From: Dillenia suffruticosa
Lineage: Eukaryota; Streptophyta; Magnoliopsida; Dilleniales; Dilleniaceae
Direction of reading: 5' to 3'
Length of the DNA: 64,000 nt
Assembly (NCBI GenBank): GCA_033439265.1
Contig: JAVTVX010000035.1
Location: 11,434,001 to 11,498,000, forward strand
A program made the translations under genes and the position numbers. Below the pieces are notes generated by a model that worked only from the letters and a program-made list of their open reading frames with translations, was not told the origin of the DNA and did no database searches. The first letter of the stretch is position 1. Every line of letters begins with the position of its first letter. Positions 11,347 to 24,344 of the stretch are shown here, piece after piece.

Positions 11347-13680
11347 TGTCAAGCCCCAAACTGGGATCGTGAACAGCAGCCCGTTGTCTCTGGATGCCAG
11401 CTGTATTTTTACAGAAAATCGGACAGAACCTCCCCATAAATCGAAGGTTTTCCATGTACAATTTCACTTGTATATCACATTCATCCTGTAAAATAAACAA
11501 ATGGCCATCCCGACCTCTCCAAAATCAACCAATACCACAGCCAACATCCAGAACAACGCAATACTATAAAGTTTCTAGCAGTCCTAGCAACAGATCTCTA
11601 TTGTCATGCCCAACTAGAGTATGAGCAGCCGCACACCGAGCGAATCTAAATTCTACGCATATATAAAATAAATTCCCAAGTTATTTTTAAATATTCATAA
11701 ATGTCTCAATGCAATGAAATAAATCAATACGAGAGTTTCACGAATAAATGTTCATAATTTATACAGTCATCCCAAAAAAATTAAATAAATATATTGGTCA
11801 AACTAAGATCTCCAATACATAACGATATTACCAATCATCGTAGCGGAATAGATGAAAATATCCATACCCAAGCCTAGTGATATCACGTTCACATCACAAT
11901 TATACAAACCCAACAATACCTCCTCGGTCCAACACTAATCCTGTGGGAAAGAAAGCGAGGGGTGAGTATCTATGGAAAGATACTCAGTAAGTGAGGGGAT
12001 TGACATCATACTATCAATATCGAGGGTGAACTTGGAGTATCAAAGCATGAAACACAATATCAAGTGTGGAAAAAATAGCATGTTGTTTCAACAAATCAGA
12101 TATCATCAGACACACATTTGAAAATAACATATGCATCCAATGTGGAAATCAATTCATAAAGAGCCGGCCAATCAAACAACCCCGACAATGGTCTACCTCG
12201 ACCAAGGACGGCGCATTGAGAGTTTTTCCAAATGCAAGTATTAAATAATGGCTCTCTGCCCCAATGTTGGCCACAGGCTACTCCAACTAGCCTATAAATA
12301 ATAATAATGTACATATAACTAGTCAGCCATGTATGGTGTCCCCCGCCTGGTGCTAGACGGAGCCGTACTCAACGTCCTCTCTGATGAGAGTCAACCTGGG
12401 ACACCCATACACATGACGATCTGGCGGATACCTCCAGCCGAAACGTATCCGGACACAAGGGGTACCTCGGGTACCTCTACCAGATGTCCTTCGTAGCTAC
12501 GAATGCTATAGAAAGCATATTACAATATCATATCGGTCGGGCACGTAGCCCCATGCATCCTATCACCATGTCGGCCAGGCATATAGCCCCATGCATCATA
12601 TCATAACGTCGGCTGGGCATACAGCCCAAATATATAAGTAAATTCATTTAAAACCATGTGCTAATATAGTGGAAGCATTAAAACATATCAATATATCGAA
12701 AAGGTAGCACAATATTCAATTATCAAAATTCATGGATGCATATCAATAAAGTCAGAAATTAAGACACTCCAAAGATCACAAAACATTTCACAAAATATTC
12801 AAAAATTCTAACAATCATGCATATCAATTAGAGCCGAAATCTCCTCACCTAGGTTTTCTCGAAGCGCCGAGTTTCGTCCGAATGTCTCTTCGGTCACTCC
12901 AAAGTTTGTAGTGTTTCCTATCAAAACAAGATTTATTTGTTAGATCTAAACACTTAAATCAGAATCAAAACTCTCAATTAGTTACCTGCGCGGAGGTTAG
13001 TGGGCTATCACGGGCTCACGGGCTCACGGGCTCACGGGCTCACAGGCCGTCGCGGGCCGTCGCGGGCCGTCGCGGGCTCATGGGTTACAGCGGGTCAGTG
13101 GGCCAGTGGGTTTCGGCTAGTGGGCTCGCTGGTCTGTGGGCCAGTGTGCTAGCGGGCCAGCAGGCCTGCGGGCTGATGGGCCTGCGGGCTGGTGGGCCTA
13201 CAACTGATGGACCTGCAGCTGATGGGCCTGCGGGCTTACAGGATAGTGAGCGAATGGGCCGGCAGGCCTGCGGGCCGACAGTGGTTCGCGGGTCACAGTG
13301 GCTTGCGGGCCGTGAGCACTCGCGGGCTAGCGTGCGCTAGTGCGCAGTGGTGCGCGCCCGTGCGCTGCGCTTCTGTGCGCCCATGCGCTTGTGCGCTAGC
13401 GCGCTGTGGCTAGCTCGAGCAGGGCGCGCTCACTAGATCGCGTGCTCGTGCTTGCACTTACGCTGTAGCGTGCAGGCAGGAGGACTCGCTGTGGCTCGCT
13501 TGCGTGCAAAGGCACCGGGTTGCGCTCGCAGAGGCTCGCGGGAGGAGGAAGGAGCAGCGGCAGTCGCGAGCGGTGGCGTGCGGTGCGATCGATCGTGGCT
13601 CGTGGCGGTGTGCGGCGGAAGGGAGAGAGACCGTGGGAGATTGTGAGAGAGAGACTGTGAGAGAGAAACCGAGAGGGAAA

Positions 13681-13711
<31 letters not shown>

Positions 13712-13812
13712 AAGAAGAAGAAGAAGAAAAAGAAGAAGGTGGTGGCGATGGCAGCAGAACACGCGGCGAAGGAGAAGCGGCGCCGCGGTAGGAGAAGAAA
13801 CGAAGGGTCGGG

Positions 13813-13855
<43 letters not shown>

Positions 13856-13961
13856 AGGGATTAGGGTTGAAACCCTAGTCCCCAAATTTGGGGACGCAGC
13901 GTTTTGCCACAAAATGCTACGTCTCCATTTCTCTTTTTTTTTTCTTTTTCTTGGTGTTACA
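11347..13961 (-). repeat. 5' LTR of the gypsy element
   Basis: 2615-bp partner of 4642-7812, sharing all major phrases and the GAACCTCCCCATAAATCG block near its low-coordinate end. It lacks about 670 bp present in the other LTR; the join lies near 12815. It carries a longer AAG microsatellite (about 13682-13736), a GA-rich block (13815-13860) and the mutated form of the LTR palindrome. The many substitutions and indels between the LTRs indicate an old insertion. Confidence 0.85.
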
Positions 13962-13966
13962 AATAA

Positions 13967-15435
13967 AGGAAACAGTTGAATGCTCTTTTGGCCGAATACT
14001 AACTTCTAACTCCTTCGGCCATTCGAAAACAATCAAACCCTATACCTAAGGATGGAACAAGCCAACCGAACAGCTACAACGACATTGATCAAAGCTCAAC
14101 AATTCACTCCACAAATGGACATTCTAGAACCATGAAATGGACAGGACAATTATCTCTCTGTTAGGGCAAGATTAATGAGCAAATAACAAAGATTTTATTA
14201 TTTGAAATTGCATATCGAAGTACATAGTTGGGTACGATAAAATGAAGAGCTTGCATGTTCACAAACTAGGGTACACCAAAATAGCAAAACTAAAGAGAAA
14301 ATCTCTTTGTCTTCAAACAGATCAACCCTTTAGGTACTGATATCTTTTCTTTGATAAAGCACATGATGCCTTCTTGAATGGAATCGTAGACGAACTCTAT
14401 AAACGTCATAGCCACTATGTACCACCCAATAAGATTGGAAGTAGGAGGAAAGGACTTTGTAGCTCATCAACTTACTTTTAAACGCTGATGACAAAATAGC
14501 GATAGAGCAATAATGATTGCAGGGAACCCAACGAGAACAGCATGGGATAAAACCACTGTGATGGTAGACTATGACTTTCCTACTAGCATGACGGACCCTT
14601 ATACCGACCGCTCCTTTGAAAGATCCAGATCCACAGAGAAAAGAAACTTCTTTGGAAGATTAACAAAGAAAACATTATCTCTACTGAATTGATGAATCAC
14701 ATGAGGGACTGAAAAATGCCCCACGTTTAATGCCCACGTCACCGCTTTAACAGTTCCCATTAGTTCTCTCCCGCTTACCCATTACGCTTCGCAGCCCTTT
14801 GTTTCACCTAATTATAATATAATAGCACTTCTTCGTGTTCCCATCAACAAACAAAGAAATAAGCCAGGATGCTTGATACTAGCATCTCTTCGGATATGTA
14901 AGGCATCTAATGCCTTGCATTGACATCCCTTCAAGCCCACCCCATAGGATGATTCATGACCATCTAATCAGGTGCACCACTCTCCTTAGCTTATCTGTAC
15001 CACATTGAAATTACGTATTTATTTAGAAATATAATTAAACTCAAAAGTAGAAGCAAGTGATGAAACACAATCAACAAGCCTATTAGTGCAAAGCAACTGC
15101 CCCATGCCAACCATACAGAACGCATCAAAAGACGTCGGAGGGAAGAAAATGCAAGAAAAATGAAAAACTAAAAAACAACTTTGTTCTCAACAAATTTGTA
15201 CAATTGAATAAAAAAAACATGCTTCAAGAGCTTCTCAAATTTCTAAAAGAAACACTACTAAATGTACAAGAAAAGAATAAAAACACTAATACACAAAAAA
15301 AAGGTCACAATAAAGGAGGAGAAGAAAATTTATGTTCCTAACGAGTCATCGATCCCTGAAAAGCTAGAACACAAGAACTCGCATAAACAACTTCTTTACA
15401 TAAACCGCCGGTTAATCTTTTATAATTTATATATA
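13967..15435. other. Spacer between two gypsy elements, no gene recognised
   Basis: A weak trace resembling a copia reverse transcriptase motif (DAFLNGIVDELYKR, plus strand near 14362-14410) is too short and isolated to call. The rest is AT-rich with A runs near 15290-15310. No promoter or RNA gene was seen. Confidence 0.4.
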
Positions 15436-15440
15436 ATTAA

Positions 15441-17970
15441 TGTCATGTCCCGATTCTCGGATCGACCACGTGACAACGGACGCGTCGTCTCGATACACGG
15501 GCAGAACCTCCCCGTATACCGGGACTCCGTAAGGCTATCAAATTTACAATAAATCATCGAAAGCATAAAACTCTTCAAAACGTGAAATCATATAACAATA
15601 CACACGAAAGGAGCCCATCCGGCTCATCCCTAAACATTTAAACACACACATTGGCACACATTGGGGAGTGGGATCCTGTACAAGCACGCATGCGATGTGG
15701 CCATCCTAGCCATTCAGAATTCTCATCTCAATAAAGCGTGTGACAAACAAGAAGTCCCAAAATATAGCCGTCGGACTTTACCAACACTTACCTGAGGAAG
15801 ACAAGCCAGTATCAGTAGAGTCCTAACGGTATAAGTTGTACAGAACTTCACAAAATCAGAGAAAAGTATCGAAATTAAGATTTACAATCCAAATGTCCCA
15901 GTACAGATATAAACGGTTTTACAGAAATAATCGAGTAATTAAGATAATAAAGAACAAATCAAAAATCAGCGGATTTTATCAATATTTGCCAACAACTCGG
16001 CCAGTATCAATGAAATCCGCACGACAAGGGATGTACAGTCTTCCCTTTCCATAGTTTGAGATCTATAAATCTCCAAAAGTAACCCTGCATGTGCCAAATA
16101 CCTATACAATCCGTAAAAATACTGCACAAGCTCCGTCGAGTAGTCTTCTAACTAAGTCTTCTCTGAAAAAGGGGAAGAGAGGGGTGAGTATAGGGGTATA
16201 CTCAGTGAGTGGAGTGCAATGGTATGATTGTGTTCATAAATAAGGAGTAAATGTGGGGCAGTCAAAACATATCTCATAAATAACAGTTCATATGCATAAA
16301 ATATTTCAATAAATCACAATTTATAAAATATTCATCCAAGTAAATTATCATTTCAGAAAATCTTGGGGTTCCATCGAAAAACACTTCCGTCTTAGGGCAG
16401 CCAAATCCAGACGAAATCCCGCCAAGGGTTTTTCTATCCAATGTCTCAATACAAACCCCCTACCTTGGTGTTGGCTCGTACCTCACCGGGGTGTACCAGA
16501 TATAGTACGATTTCGGCAGAGGGAGGGACGTCTAACTCCCCTACACATCCAAACCCCAAACCACGCCACCCCGTCGGGTCGCTCCGTGGTGGGAATATGA
16601 CTATAGTCATCTGCGGCACCCTTCATTTCTAAATCAATCCAGTTCACAAGCAATATGCCATAATTTTCCATCAAATAATCAACAATCTCATGCCAAATCA
16701 ATTCATAGAGCAATATCAAATAATATATGGCACAGAATCATTTTTAAACACAATAAATGCATTTATACTTTATAATTCAGTTCAGACAGCCCACAGTCAC
16801 AAAACAATTCGCATAAATCATGTAAAATTTTTCAAAAATCATTTATAAAGCAATTTTAAAACAGGTTTCTTATTCATGAACACAATGAACCATCCACTCA
16901 CCTCTAGGGAGGGTATTCACTCCCTATTTCCATTAGCTTTCTAAAATAAATCCTTTCAAGTCTCTAAAAGGTCCACCTAGACCAATAATTCACAATTTCA
17001 ATTCAAATTCTAAGGAAAACTAATCTATCAGCCTAATAAGTTTCTAATTTCATCTAACACGTTCCTTTCATATTAATCGATCTAAATTCACGTAGAAGTT
17101 AGAATTAACCCTAGAAATCACATATCAAACTTAGAAAAAAAATGCATTCTCTTCAAATTCAATATATTTTCAGAACATATATAAGACATCTCATTCTAAA
17201 TTTAGCTTAAATCCGCTCAGTTATTGCATACATCAAAAATTTCCTCACCTAGTGTTTTCGCAGCTCGTAACCCTAATGTCTGTGTGTCTACAATTCAGTC
17301 TGGGCCTGCAGTACTTTTAGACTGACATAAAATTCAATAATTAGGCTTAAATTACCAAGAGAATCAAAACCCCTAACCTATTGATCAAAAATCGACCCTT
17401 ACCTATGCAGTAGAAGAGTCGCGGCCTAGGGTTCTCAGATACCTCTTGCCACTGCCAGCTTGGGGCTTCTGCGAAGGTTGCAGAAGGGTGGAGCTCACAG
17501 GGTGCAGCGTACGCGAGCAAGCAAAGGAGAGAGTGACCGTCGCGCTCGAGCAGGAGAGAAATCGAGACTGTCGCGTGCTCGCGGGAGGGAAGCTGTCACG
17601 CACGAGCAAGCAAGGAGGAAAGCTGCCGTACGCGAGCGAGCAAGCAAGGAGAAAACTGTCGCGCGTGCGGGAGAGATGGAGCAGAGCACAAAATCGAGAG
17701 AGGGAGAGAGATGATAGAGAGACTGAACGATGGAGAGAGAGACGGTGAGCGGTGGACAGAAGGGGCAAAGGACGGCGGAGATGGTGGAGGTGGTGGCGGA
17801 GAGGCGACGGGAGTGAGAGGGATTCGGGAGAGAGAGAGAGAATGAGATAGAGAGAGACGGAAGGAAGAGAGAGAGAAATTAGGGCTTTTTGCCCTAATTT
17901 CACTCTTGGGGAGAGCGCAGCGTTTTGGTCCAAAACACTGCGTTTCCTTCCCTTTTTTTTCGGTATTACA
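15441..17970 (-). repeat. 3' LTR of second gypsy-type element (complete)
   Basis: 2530 bp from TGTCATGTCCCGA to CGGTATTACA. It shares layout with the LTRs of the first element: a GAACCTCCCC phrase near the low end, a GGTGAGTAT...ATACTCAGTGAGTG hairpin-like motif (about 16183-16212), a GA-rich block (about 17640-17880), and an AGCGCAGCGTTTTGG palindrome near the high end. Open frames of 60-198 codons inside it are low-complexity readings of the purine-rich block. Confidence 0.85.
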
Positions 17971-19562
17971 ACTCTCAACCTCCTAAAAACAAATTTCATT
18001 CTCGAAATTTAAATAGTAATTATACAACAATTTTATAATCCTAGTTTCTGTTCATAATATCTTAAATAACAATTTCGGAAATATTCATCTTTAGGTCAAA
18101 ATTCCTTATGAACTCTTGAGAATATTTAGTATATTGAGGATGTCTCCTTCTCCCTCTTAAAGTATAATTCCAAACAATATATGAGAAATGTTAATAAGTC
18201 AAAACATTAGAGATTAGATCAGTTATAAAGTTGCTTAAACTTCTAAAAAGCAATAGAAGGGTTTAAATCATTGTCAAAGTAAGGATTTTAGGAAGATGAA
18301 ACATTCCTTAAACCACTTTACGTCATAAATCTGCAAAATTCCAATCATTGATTCTACCAAATCAATCATGATAAGACTCCAATGAGCCAAATGTCTGTGT
18401 TTGACTGCCATGAAAGTAGATAACATTGATTTAACTCAGTAACCTCGTAAAACTCAATGAAAACAGAGTTGAACTTTGGAGTACCCAAGAAAAACCCATT
18501 AAACAGAAGGATTACTGAATCGAAGAATTGGCCTTAAGGATACACTTGAAATTCAAGCAAGAAAATACTAGCATTAAGATTCTATAATTATTTCTCATCG
18601 AAGAAGAAAGAAGAATTCGTATTTGGAAGACGATTGTCCTGATTATACCTAAATTGATGATTCTTTTAAACCATCTCACTAACCATATAAGGTCTGGATG
18701 GGCAATGTAAAACCAACATTACATTCTTTTTATAAAAGATATTTCTAGACTTCAAATAAAGATACAAGCAATCTTTTATTATTAGGCTAAGATTCATCTC
18801 AGAAAGAAACAAGAGTTTAGAACGTCATTACTATGTCCATGTGAAACTAGACAGCAATAGAGTTCTAGCTATGAACTGTTGGGCATGCTTATATCTATCC
18901 TTTTTAACCCACATATCATCATAGTTTGACCAATCACTATGCCATTACCTTGGCCTTGCCATCATTAAGTAGGGCTAGCCATGTTAGTAACCAAATCATG
19001 CCTCTTAATACTTCCATTTAGCATAGTCAGATGTCCCAGTAGCTAACTCTATTCAAGTTTATCCATATCATATCCTCTTAACAAAATGCTCATCTTGTAA
19101 CTTATATTGCATCTCTATTGGGCCGAACACTCTTTCATATCAATAATTTACAACAATTTTACCCTCACAATACAATATCCTCTCCTTTTTATTTATGCTC
19201 AACACTAATTCAAACTTTGCATACAAGAATTCCTCGAGATGCTTAAATTCTGAAATATATTTAGTTTGCTCTCTTCAAAGGCAAAATAGACCTGGCTACC
19301 AAATTTGCAATCTTTTCCTACTATACTCAAAATTTTCTTCAACAATTTGCAAAGTTAACGCCTCTTTAGCAAGAAAATATCATTGGCAACTAGAAAATAA
19401 TTTAGTGTTATTAATTTAATACCAAGGGGATCTATCAATCCATGAGTATACCATATACAAAAATCCTAAGACTGTAATCTGTCAACTAAGCAAAAGCTGG
19501 ATTCATGGGTTTTTGCTATCTATAATCCACCGGCAATATTAGAACCCTTCCAAGTTTTAAAT
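17971..19562. other. Eroded interior of second gypsy-type element
   Basis: Begins with the purine tract and TTTCGAGAATGAAA signature on the minus strand next to the 3' LTR. The remainder is AT-rich with no zinc knuckle, protease or polymerase motif that I could read. The right boundary is an abrupt entry into LTR sequence at about 19563, so a deletion removed the 5' part of the interior plus about 1 kb of the 5' LTR. Confidence 0.5.
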
Positions 19563-21090
19563 CTCAAATCCAATGTCTCAAAACAAACCCCCTACCTTGG
19601 CGTTGGCTCGTATCTCGCCGAGGTGCACCAGATATAGTACGATTTCGGTAGAGGGAGGGACGTCTAACTCCCCTGTACATCCAAACCCCAAACCACGCTA
19701 CCCCGTCGGGTCGCTCCATGGTGGGAATATGACTATAGTCATCTGCGGCACCCTTTATTTCTAAATCAATCCAGTTCACAAGCAATGTGCCTTAATTTTC
19801 CATCAAATAATCAACAATCTCATGTCAAATCAATTCATAGAGCAATATCAAATAACATATGGCACAGAATCATTTTTAAACACAATGGATGCATTTATAC
19901 TTTATAATTCAGTTCAGACAGTCCACAGTCACAAAACATTTCGCATAAATCACGTAAAATCTTTCGAAAATCATTTATAAAACAATTTTAAAACAGGTTT
20001 CTCATTTATGAACACAATGAACCATCCATTCACCTCTAGGGAGGGTATTCACTCCCTATTTCCATTAGCTTTTTAAAACGACTCCTTTCAAGTCTCCAAA
20101 AGGTCCACCTAGACCAATAATTCACAATTTCAATTCAAACTCCAAGGAAAACTAATCTCATCAACCTAATAAGTTTCTAATTTCATCTAACATGTTCCTT
20201 CCTTATTAATCGATCTAAATTCACGTAAAAGTTAGAATTAACCCTAGAAATCACATATCAAACTTCAAAAAAAATGCATTCTCTTCAAATTCCATATATT
20301 TTCAGAACATATATAAGACATCTCATTCTAAATTTAGCCTAAATCCGCTCAGTTATTGCATACATCAAAAATTTCCTCACCTAGGGTTTTCGCAGCTCAT
20401 AACCCTAATGTCCGTGCGTCTACAATTCAGTCTGGGCCTGCAGTACTTTTAAACTGACACAAAATTCAATAATTAGGCTTAAATTACCAAGAGAATCAAA
20501 ACCCCTAACCTATTGATCAAAAATCGACCCTTACCTATGCAATGGAAGAGTCGCGGCCTAGGGTTCTTGGATACCTCTCGCCACTGCCAGCTTGGGGCTT
20601 CTGTGAAGGTTGCAGAAGGGTGGACCTCACAGGGTGCAGTGCGCGTGAGCAAGCAAAGGAGAGAGTGACCGTTACGCACGAGCAGGAGAGAAATCGAGGC
20701 TATCGCGTGCTCGCAGGGGGGAAGCTGTCACGCACGAGCAAGCAAGGAGGAAAGCTACTGCACGCGAGCGAGCAAGCAAGGAGAGAACTGTCGCGCGCGC
20801 GGGAGAGAGACGGAGCAGAGCACAAAATCGAGAGAGGGAGAGAGATGATAGAGAGACAGAGCGATGGAGAGAGAGACGGTGAGCGGTGGACAGAAGAGGC
20901 AAAGGATGGCGGAGATGGTGGAGGTGGTGGCGGAGAGGGATTCGGGAGAGAGAGAGAGAATGAGATAGAGAGAGACAGAAGGAAGAGAGAGAGAAATTAG
21001 GGCTTTTTGCCCTAGTTTCACTCTTGGGGAGAGCGCAACATTTTGGTCCAAAACACTGCGTTTCCTTCCCCTTTTTTTTTCGGTATTACA
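19563..21090 (-). repeat. 5' LTR of second gypsy-type element (truncated)
   Basis: Matches 16434-17970 closely from the CCAATGTCTCAA phrase to CGGTATTACA. About 1 kb of the low-coordinate LTR end is missing. High similarity to the complete copy, with few indels, suggests this insertion is younger than the first gypsy element. Confidence 0.85.
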
Positions 21091-21095
21091 ATTAA

Positions 21096-23448
21096 TCATT
21101 AACAATAATTTACAACAGGCATGTAGAACCCAAACTCTACACTACACACACACGCGTGGTGCACTCCTTCTAGTCCTAGTAAAGAACGAGGGATGGGACG
21201 GCCAACCTTTTAATGAAAAATAATAATAACAATTTAAAAATGTAAGTCGACATATGTAAATATTACATGCCCAATTAAGTAAAGATTTAAGCTAATGACT
21301 ATATAATACATACCAAAAATATATATATTGTTTTGTGATGTAAAGATATAGATACAATTAGAGGTGTAATATAGGATTTTTGTCCTGCCCCCAACCTGTG
21401 TGGGAAAACCTCAAGGGATGGACCAGTCCATCCCTTATTTTAAAGGGTCATCAAATTCTCTGGTCTGTCCTGTCTCGAGGGACAGGATAGAACTTACCTG
21501 CGGGTTAGACCCACTTTTATGGCTGTAATTAGAACTGTTGGCTGAGGTAGTTGTGGGACTATATGACTTGGTGGCACTTGAGTTGCACCTACCAACGGAG
21601 CAGTTTGAATGTGAATACATGTTGATTATATGTCGGCCCGGCATAAAGGGCATAAGTCGATTCAATCTATGTCGTTGGTTGAGAAACCAGGAAGTATGTT
21701 GTTTCTAGCGGTCGATGATTCAGCTCGGTGCAAATCACTGATGCCATTGGAGGCATTGATTTAGTATATGATTTCCTTGGAAAGCGAGCATGATACTTGG
21801 TATGCTATCATAGGTTGGTTTGAGGAGTCGACCTGTTTTTCGCATCTGCCCTCTATGCGTGGGAAATTCACTAATGGGTTGGGAAGTCGAGTGAATTGGT
21901 CCTAGATTACAATTTTTTTTTCCTACTCAAGTTAATGCTTTCCTCCCATGCACTTGCAATTTCATCTTGGATCATTAGGTTATCGGCCAACTGTGAAGCT
22001 AACTTGTTGATGACGTCACATTCGTGTGGGGGATATGCTCTCAAATGGATGAAGCTATTTTTTTATTTTGATTTCCTGGACTTGGATCATCGTCGAGTAT
22101 CCGGAGGTTTGTTCCGACTAATCTTGGCTGAGCTGCTGTCGGGTCCTAATCGGAAGGAAACTCTCCCAACGTCGATTTTGTTACTATCAAGACTAGAATC
22201 CCGATTTTTGGTGTGGGGTGGTAGTGTCTTAGACTAATGAATCATTGGTATGAATAAAGCTATCATAAGGCTGGGAACGGTGGTATCTCCAAATTGCAAT
22301 CTAGTTGATATTTTGTCTTGATGACTCTAGTTGGATGAGTTATGTGCCATCTTCTGTAAAATATCTCATAGAATATGTGATTATATTTAATATATCAAAA
22401 TTGAAAAATAACTTAAATCAGCATCGTTATTACCTATATTATCAAATAGCTAAATATGTGCTCTCGACAACATACGGATCATCAATCAGTTCTCTATCAA
22501 CATGCAAATAATCGATTGTCGTTTTTTTGTTCTCATTGTGCGAGTTCAATTTTTAGCATTAGCCCATGTAGCATGATTTTCCTTAAAAAAAATAAAATAA
22601 AAAACTTATATACTTGCATGGTGCGTTAGATATATGTATCATGACCATATTCGATGGTACACACCTAAATGGTTGGAGCATGATTTGCCAGCCATTTTTC
22701 ATGATTCATGTATTTGTTTTCTCTTAAATAATATTAGTTAGCTGAACTTTCCACCATTATTAAAAAATTCTCCAATTAATATTGACTCTGAATACATTAT
22801 ATAGGTAATTGGATTTAAAATATATCAGAAAAATAAGTGATTTGTGTAGTGTAAATGAGGCTTATTTACATTTTACTTTTGACACAATACATGGATCCAT
22901 AGCCCCCTATTAATGCCCTAGCCTTCCTTTTTTTTTCTTGGTACAATAACATGCAACCAAACAGATTCGAATTGGGAAAAGGAGGATGGAAGTAGGAAGA
23001 CTCTACCACTTAAACTGTCCCCGAGAGACAATACGCTGGCCTTCCATGGCGTCTATAATTCACTTAAACTCTTAGTTTTCTGTTTGCACCATTTCCAAGC
23101 TTTAACCATATACTTTTATCCCAAAGAAAGTACTGATATTTACATAGCTTCAGACTTTCCAGCTGTTCCTCTAACCATCATATTTTTGGCTTGTTGGTGA
23201 GAAGAAACACTACCATTTGAAAGGGTCGCTTGTGGTGGTTACATTACACCGTGAAACAATGATGTCAAACGTTCTTATTGACAAAATAATTAGAAAGAGA
23301 GCATATACCTCACAATGTCTTTTTTGATCAATTGTTTCTATGACAACCAAAAATAAAATGGAAAATGGAAGCTACTGACAGTCTCTTAATGGTACTTTCT
23401 TTGTTTTTCTCTGCTTGTGGTTTGATTTGTGAAGCTGTCTTTTTTCAG
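21096..23448. other. Intergenic DNA, no gene recognised
   Basis: AT-rich with scattered open frames up to 113 codons (21896-22237) that match no family I recognise. One perfect inverted repeat (arms AAGGGATGGAC/GTCCATCCCTT, two-base loop) lies at 21413-21436, close to a TGTCC..GGACA pair near 21467-21486. No LTR, terminal inverted repeat or RNA gene was found. Confidence 0.4.
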
Positions 23449-23721
23449 GATGGACTTAGCAACAGCAAGGAGAGGCCAAAGCTAAGAATGATGCTCCGGT
23501 CAACACAAGCGAAATTGGATGCCTTTCGAGGTAGATACAGGGACACAGTGGATGAAGTGGCCTCTATGGATAGCAAGTATGAGGTAGCTTTGGCCACATT
23601 AAAGGAACGTCCGGCTTATATAGGGTTGAGGTCCTTACCTTTAGATGCAACTTGCTTCTACGAATGGACATCCATAAAAGAGCACCGAGGGAAAATTTTG
23701 AACTTCTATCATATACCTTAA
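23449..23721 (+). CDS. Possible exon of an unidentified coiled-coil protein
   Basis: A strong acceptor (CTTTTTTCAG ending at 23448) opens into an in-frame stretch rich in charged and helical residues: a KERPKLRMMLRSTQAKLDA segment, then RGRYRDTVDEVASMDSKYEV and ATLKER. Heptad-like spacing suggests a coiled coil. No downstream donor is obvious before the stop at 23719-23721, and I found no partner exons. I do not recognise the family. It may be a captured or orphan exon, or the end of a decayed gene. It lies tail-to-tail with EMG1. Confidence 0.35.
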   Translation, partial: DGLSNSKERPKLRMMLRSTQAKLDAFRGRYRDTVDEVASMDSKYEVALATLKERPAYIGLRSLPLDATCFYEWTSIKEHRGKILNFYHIP

Positions 23722-24344
23722 CTGTAGTAATATATGCAAATTTTGTTTATACATGGATAAGAAACTTGTTATCTGGTTTTAGAAATCTAGGGTTTTTTTT
23801 ATAATTAAGTTTAAAGAATTGCTTTTTCTACCAAGTGAAAGTGTTATCCATTCTAGCTGGTGGATTGAATTCCTTTTTAATGCAATGCAAAATATTCCTT
23901 CAAAAAGCAGTTTAAATATGACTTTTCTGTTTCAAACGTATTCATTCATCCATTGCAAAATAATGTCCCCACTTGCTGGAATCTGCACCCCCCATAACTA
24001 TAATTTTCATGAATCTGACAAAGATAACTCTAAATCCAATCCCTCTTTTTTATGTCTTAATTTACTCTTGCCTTTTTAATCTCAAGTGGATAGATTTACA
24101 TAGGAATAGAATCATAGAGTACGTAAAAAACCACATTCAATTGCAACTTCATGCAATGTTCTTGCCAAAGGTCAGAACCATGGCAATGAAGTAATTGTCT
24201 GCCAAAGCTTCATCTCTCACATCCAGGCTTGAAGAGCCATTAATCCATAACCTGCATTGTGATTCACATAAACTACAACAGAGTAAATATATTAAAAATT
24301 TTCAGCCATTATGGTACCTATTGCAATCTGTCAACTGAACAATG

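Larger units (their letters stand above)
4637..13966 (-). mobile_element. Ty3/gypsy LTR retrotransposon (Tekay/Del-like), internally deleted
   Basis: Two long direct repeats (4642-7812 and 11347-13961) bound a minus-strand gag-pol remnant. On the minus strand each LTR starts TGTAACACC and ends GGGGC(T/G)TGACA. A primer-binding site complementary to initiator tRNA-Met lies at 11328-11339 beside the 5' LTR, and a purine-rich tract precedes the 3' LTR. Flanking 5-mers are GATAA (4637-4641) and AATAA (13962-13966), a target duplication with one mismatch. The interior is only about 3.5 kb because RNase H and the integrase core are gone. Pol similarity (VFPEELPGLPP, a chromodomain-like tail, TTTCGAGAACGAAA before the 3' LTR) points to Tekay/Del chromoviruses. 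It cannot move on its own. Confidence 0.85.
15436..21095 (-). mobile_element. Second gypsy-type LTR element, gutted, with perfect target duplication
   Basis: ATTAA occurs immediately before the left end (15436-15440) and immediately after the right end (21091-21095), a perfect 5-bp target duplication. Between them are two copies of one LTR: 15441-17970, and 19563-21090 which lacks about 1 kb of the low-coordinate end. The minus-strand LTR start TGTAATACC and the TTTCGAGAATGAAATTTG phrase beside 17970 match the 3' end of Tekay/Del-like elements, giving minus orientation. The interior (17971-19562) has no clear gag or pol, and the primer site was lost with the truncated LTR. Probably a non-autonomous relative of the first gypsy element. 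Confidence 0.85.

Noticed and set aside
13433..13912. 159-codon minus-strand frame
   Set aside because: Runs through the AAG and GA microsatellites of the gypsy LTR (poly-leucine and serine); not conserved as a frame in the other LTR.
14362..14410. DAFLNGIVDELYKR-like peptide suggesting a copia reverse transcriptase
   Set aside because: Only one short motif with no flanking domains; too weak to annotate as a gene remnant.
17403..17999. 198-codon minus-strand frame in the second gypsy LTR
   Set aside because: Serine/leucine/arginine-rich reading of a purine-rich LTR block; the truncated partner LTR has similar but differently broken frames.
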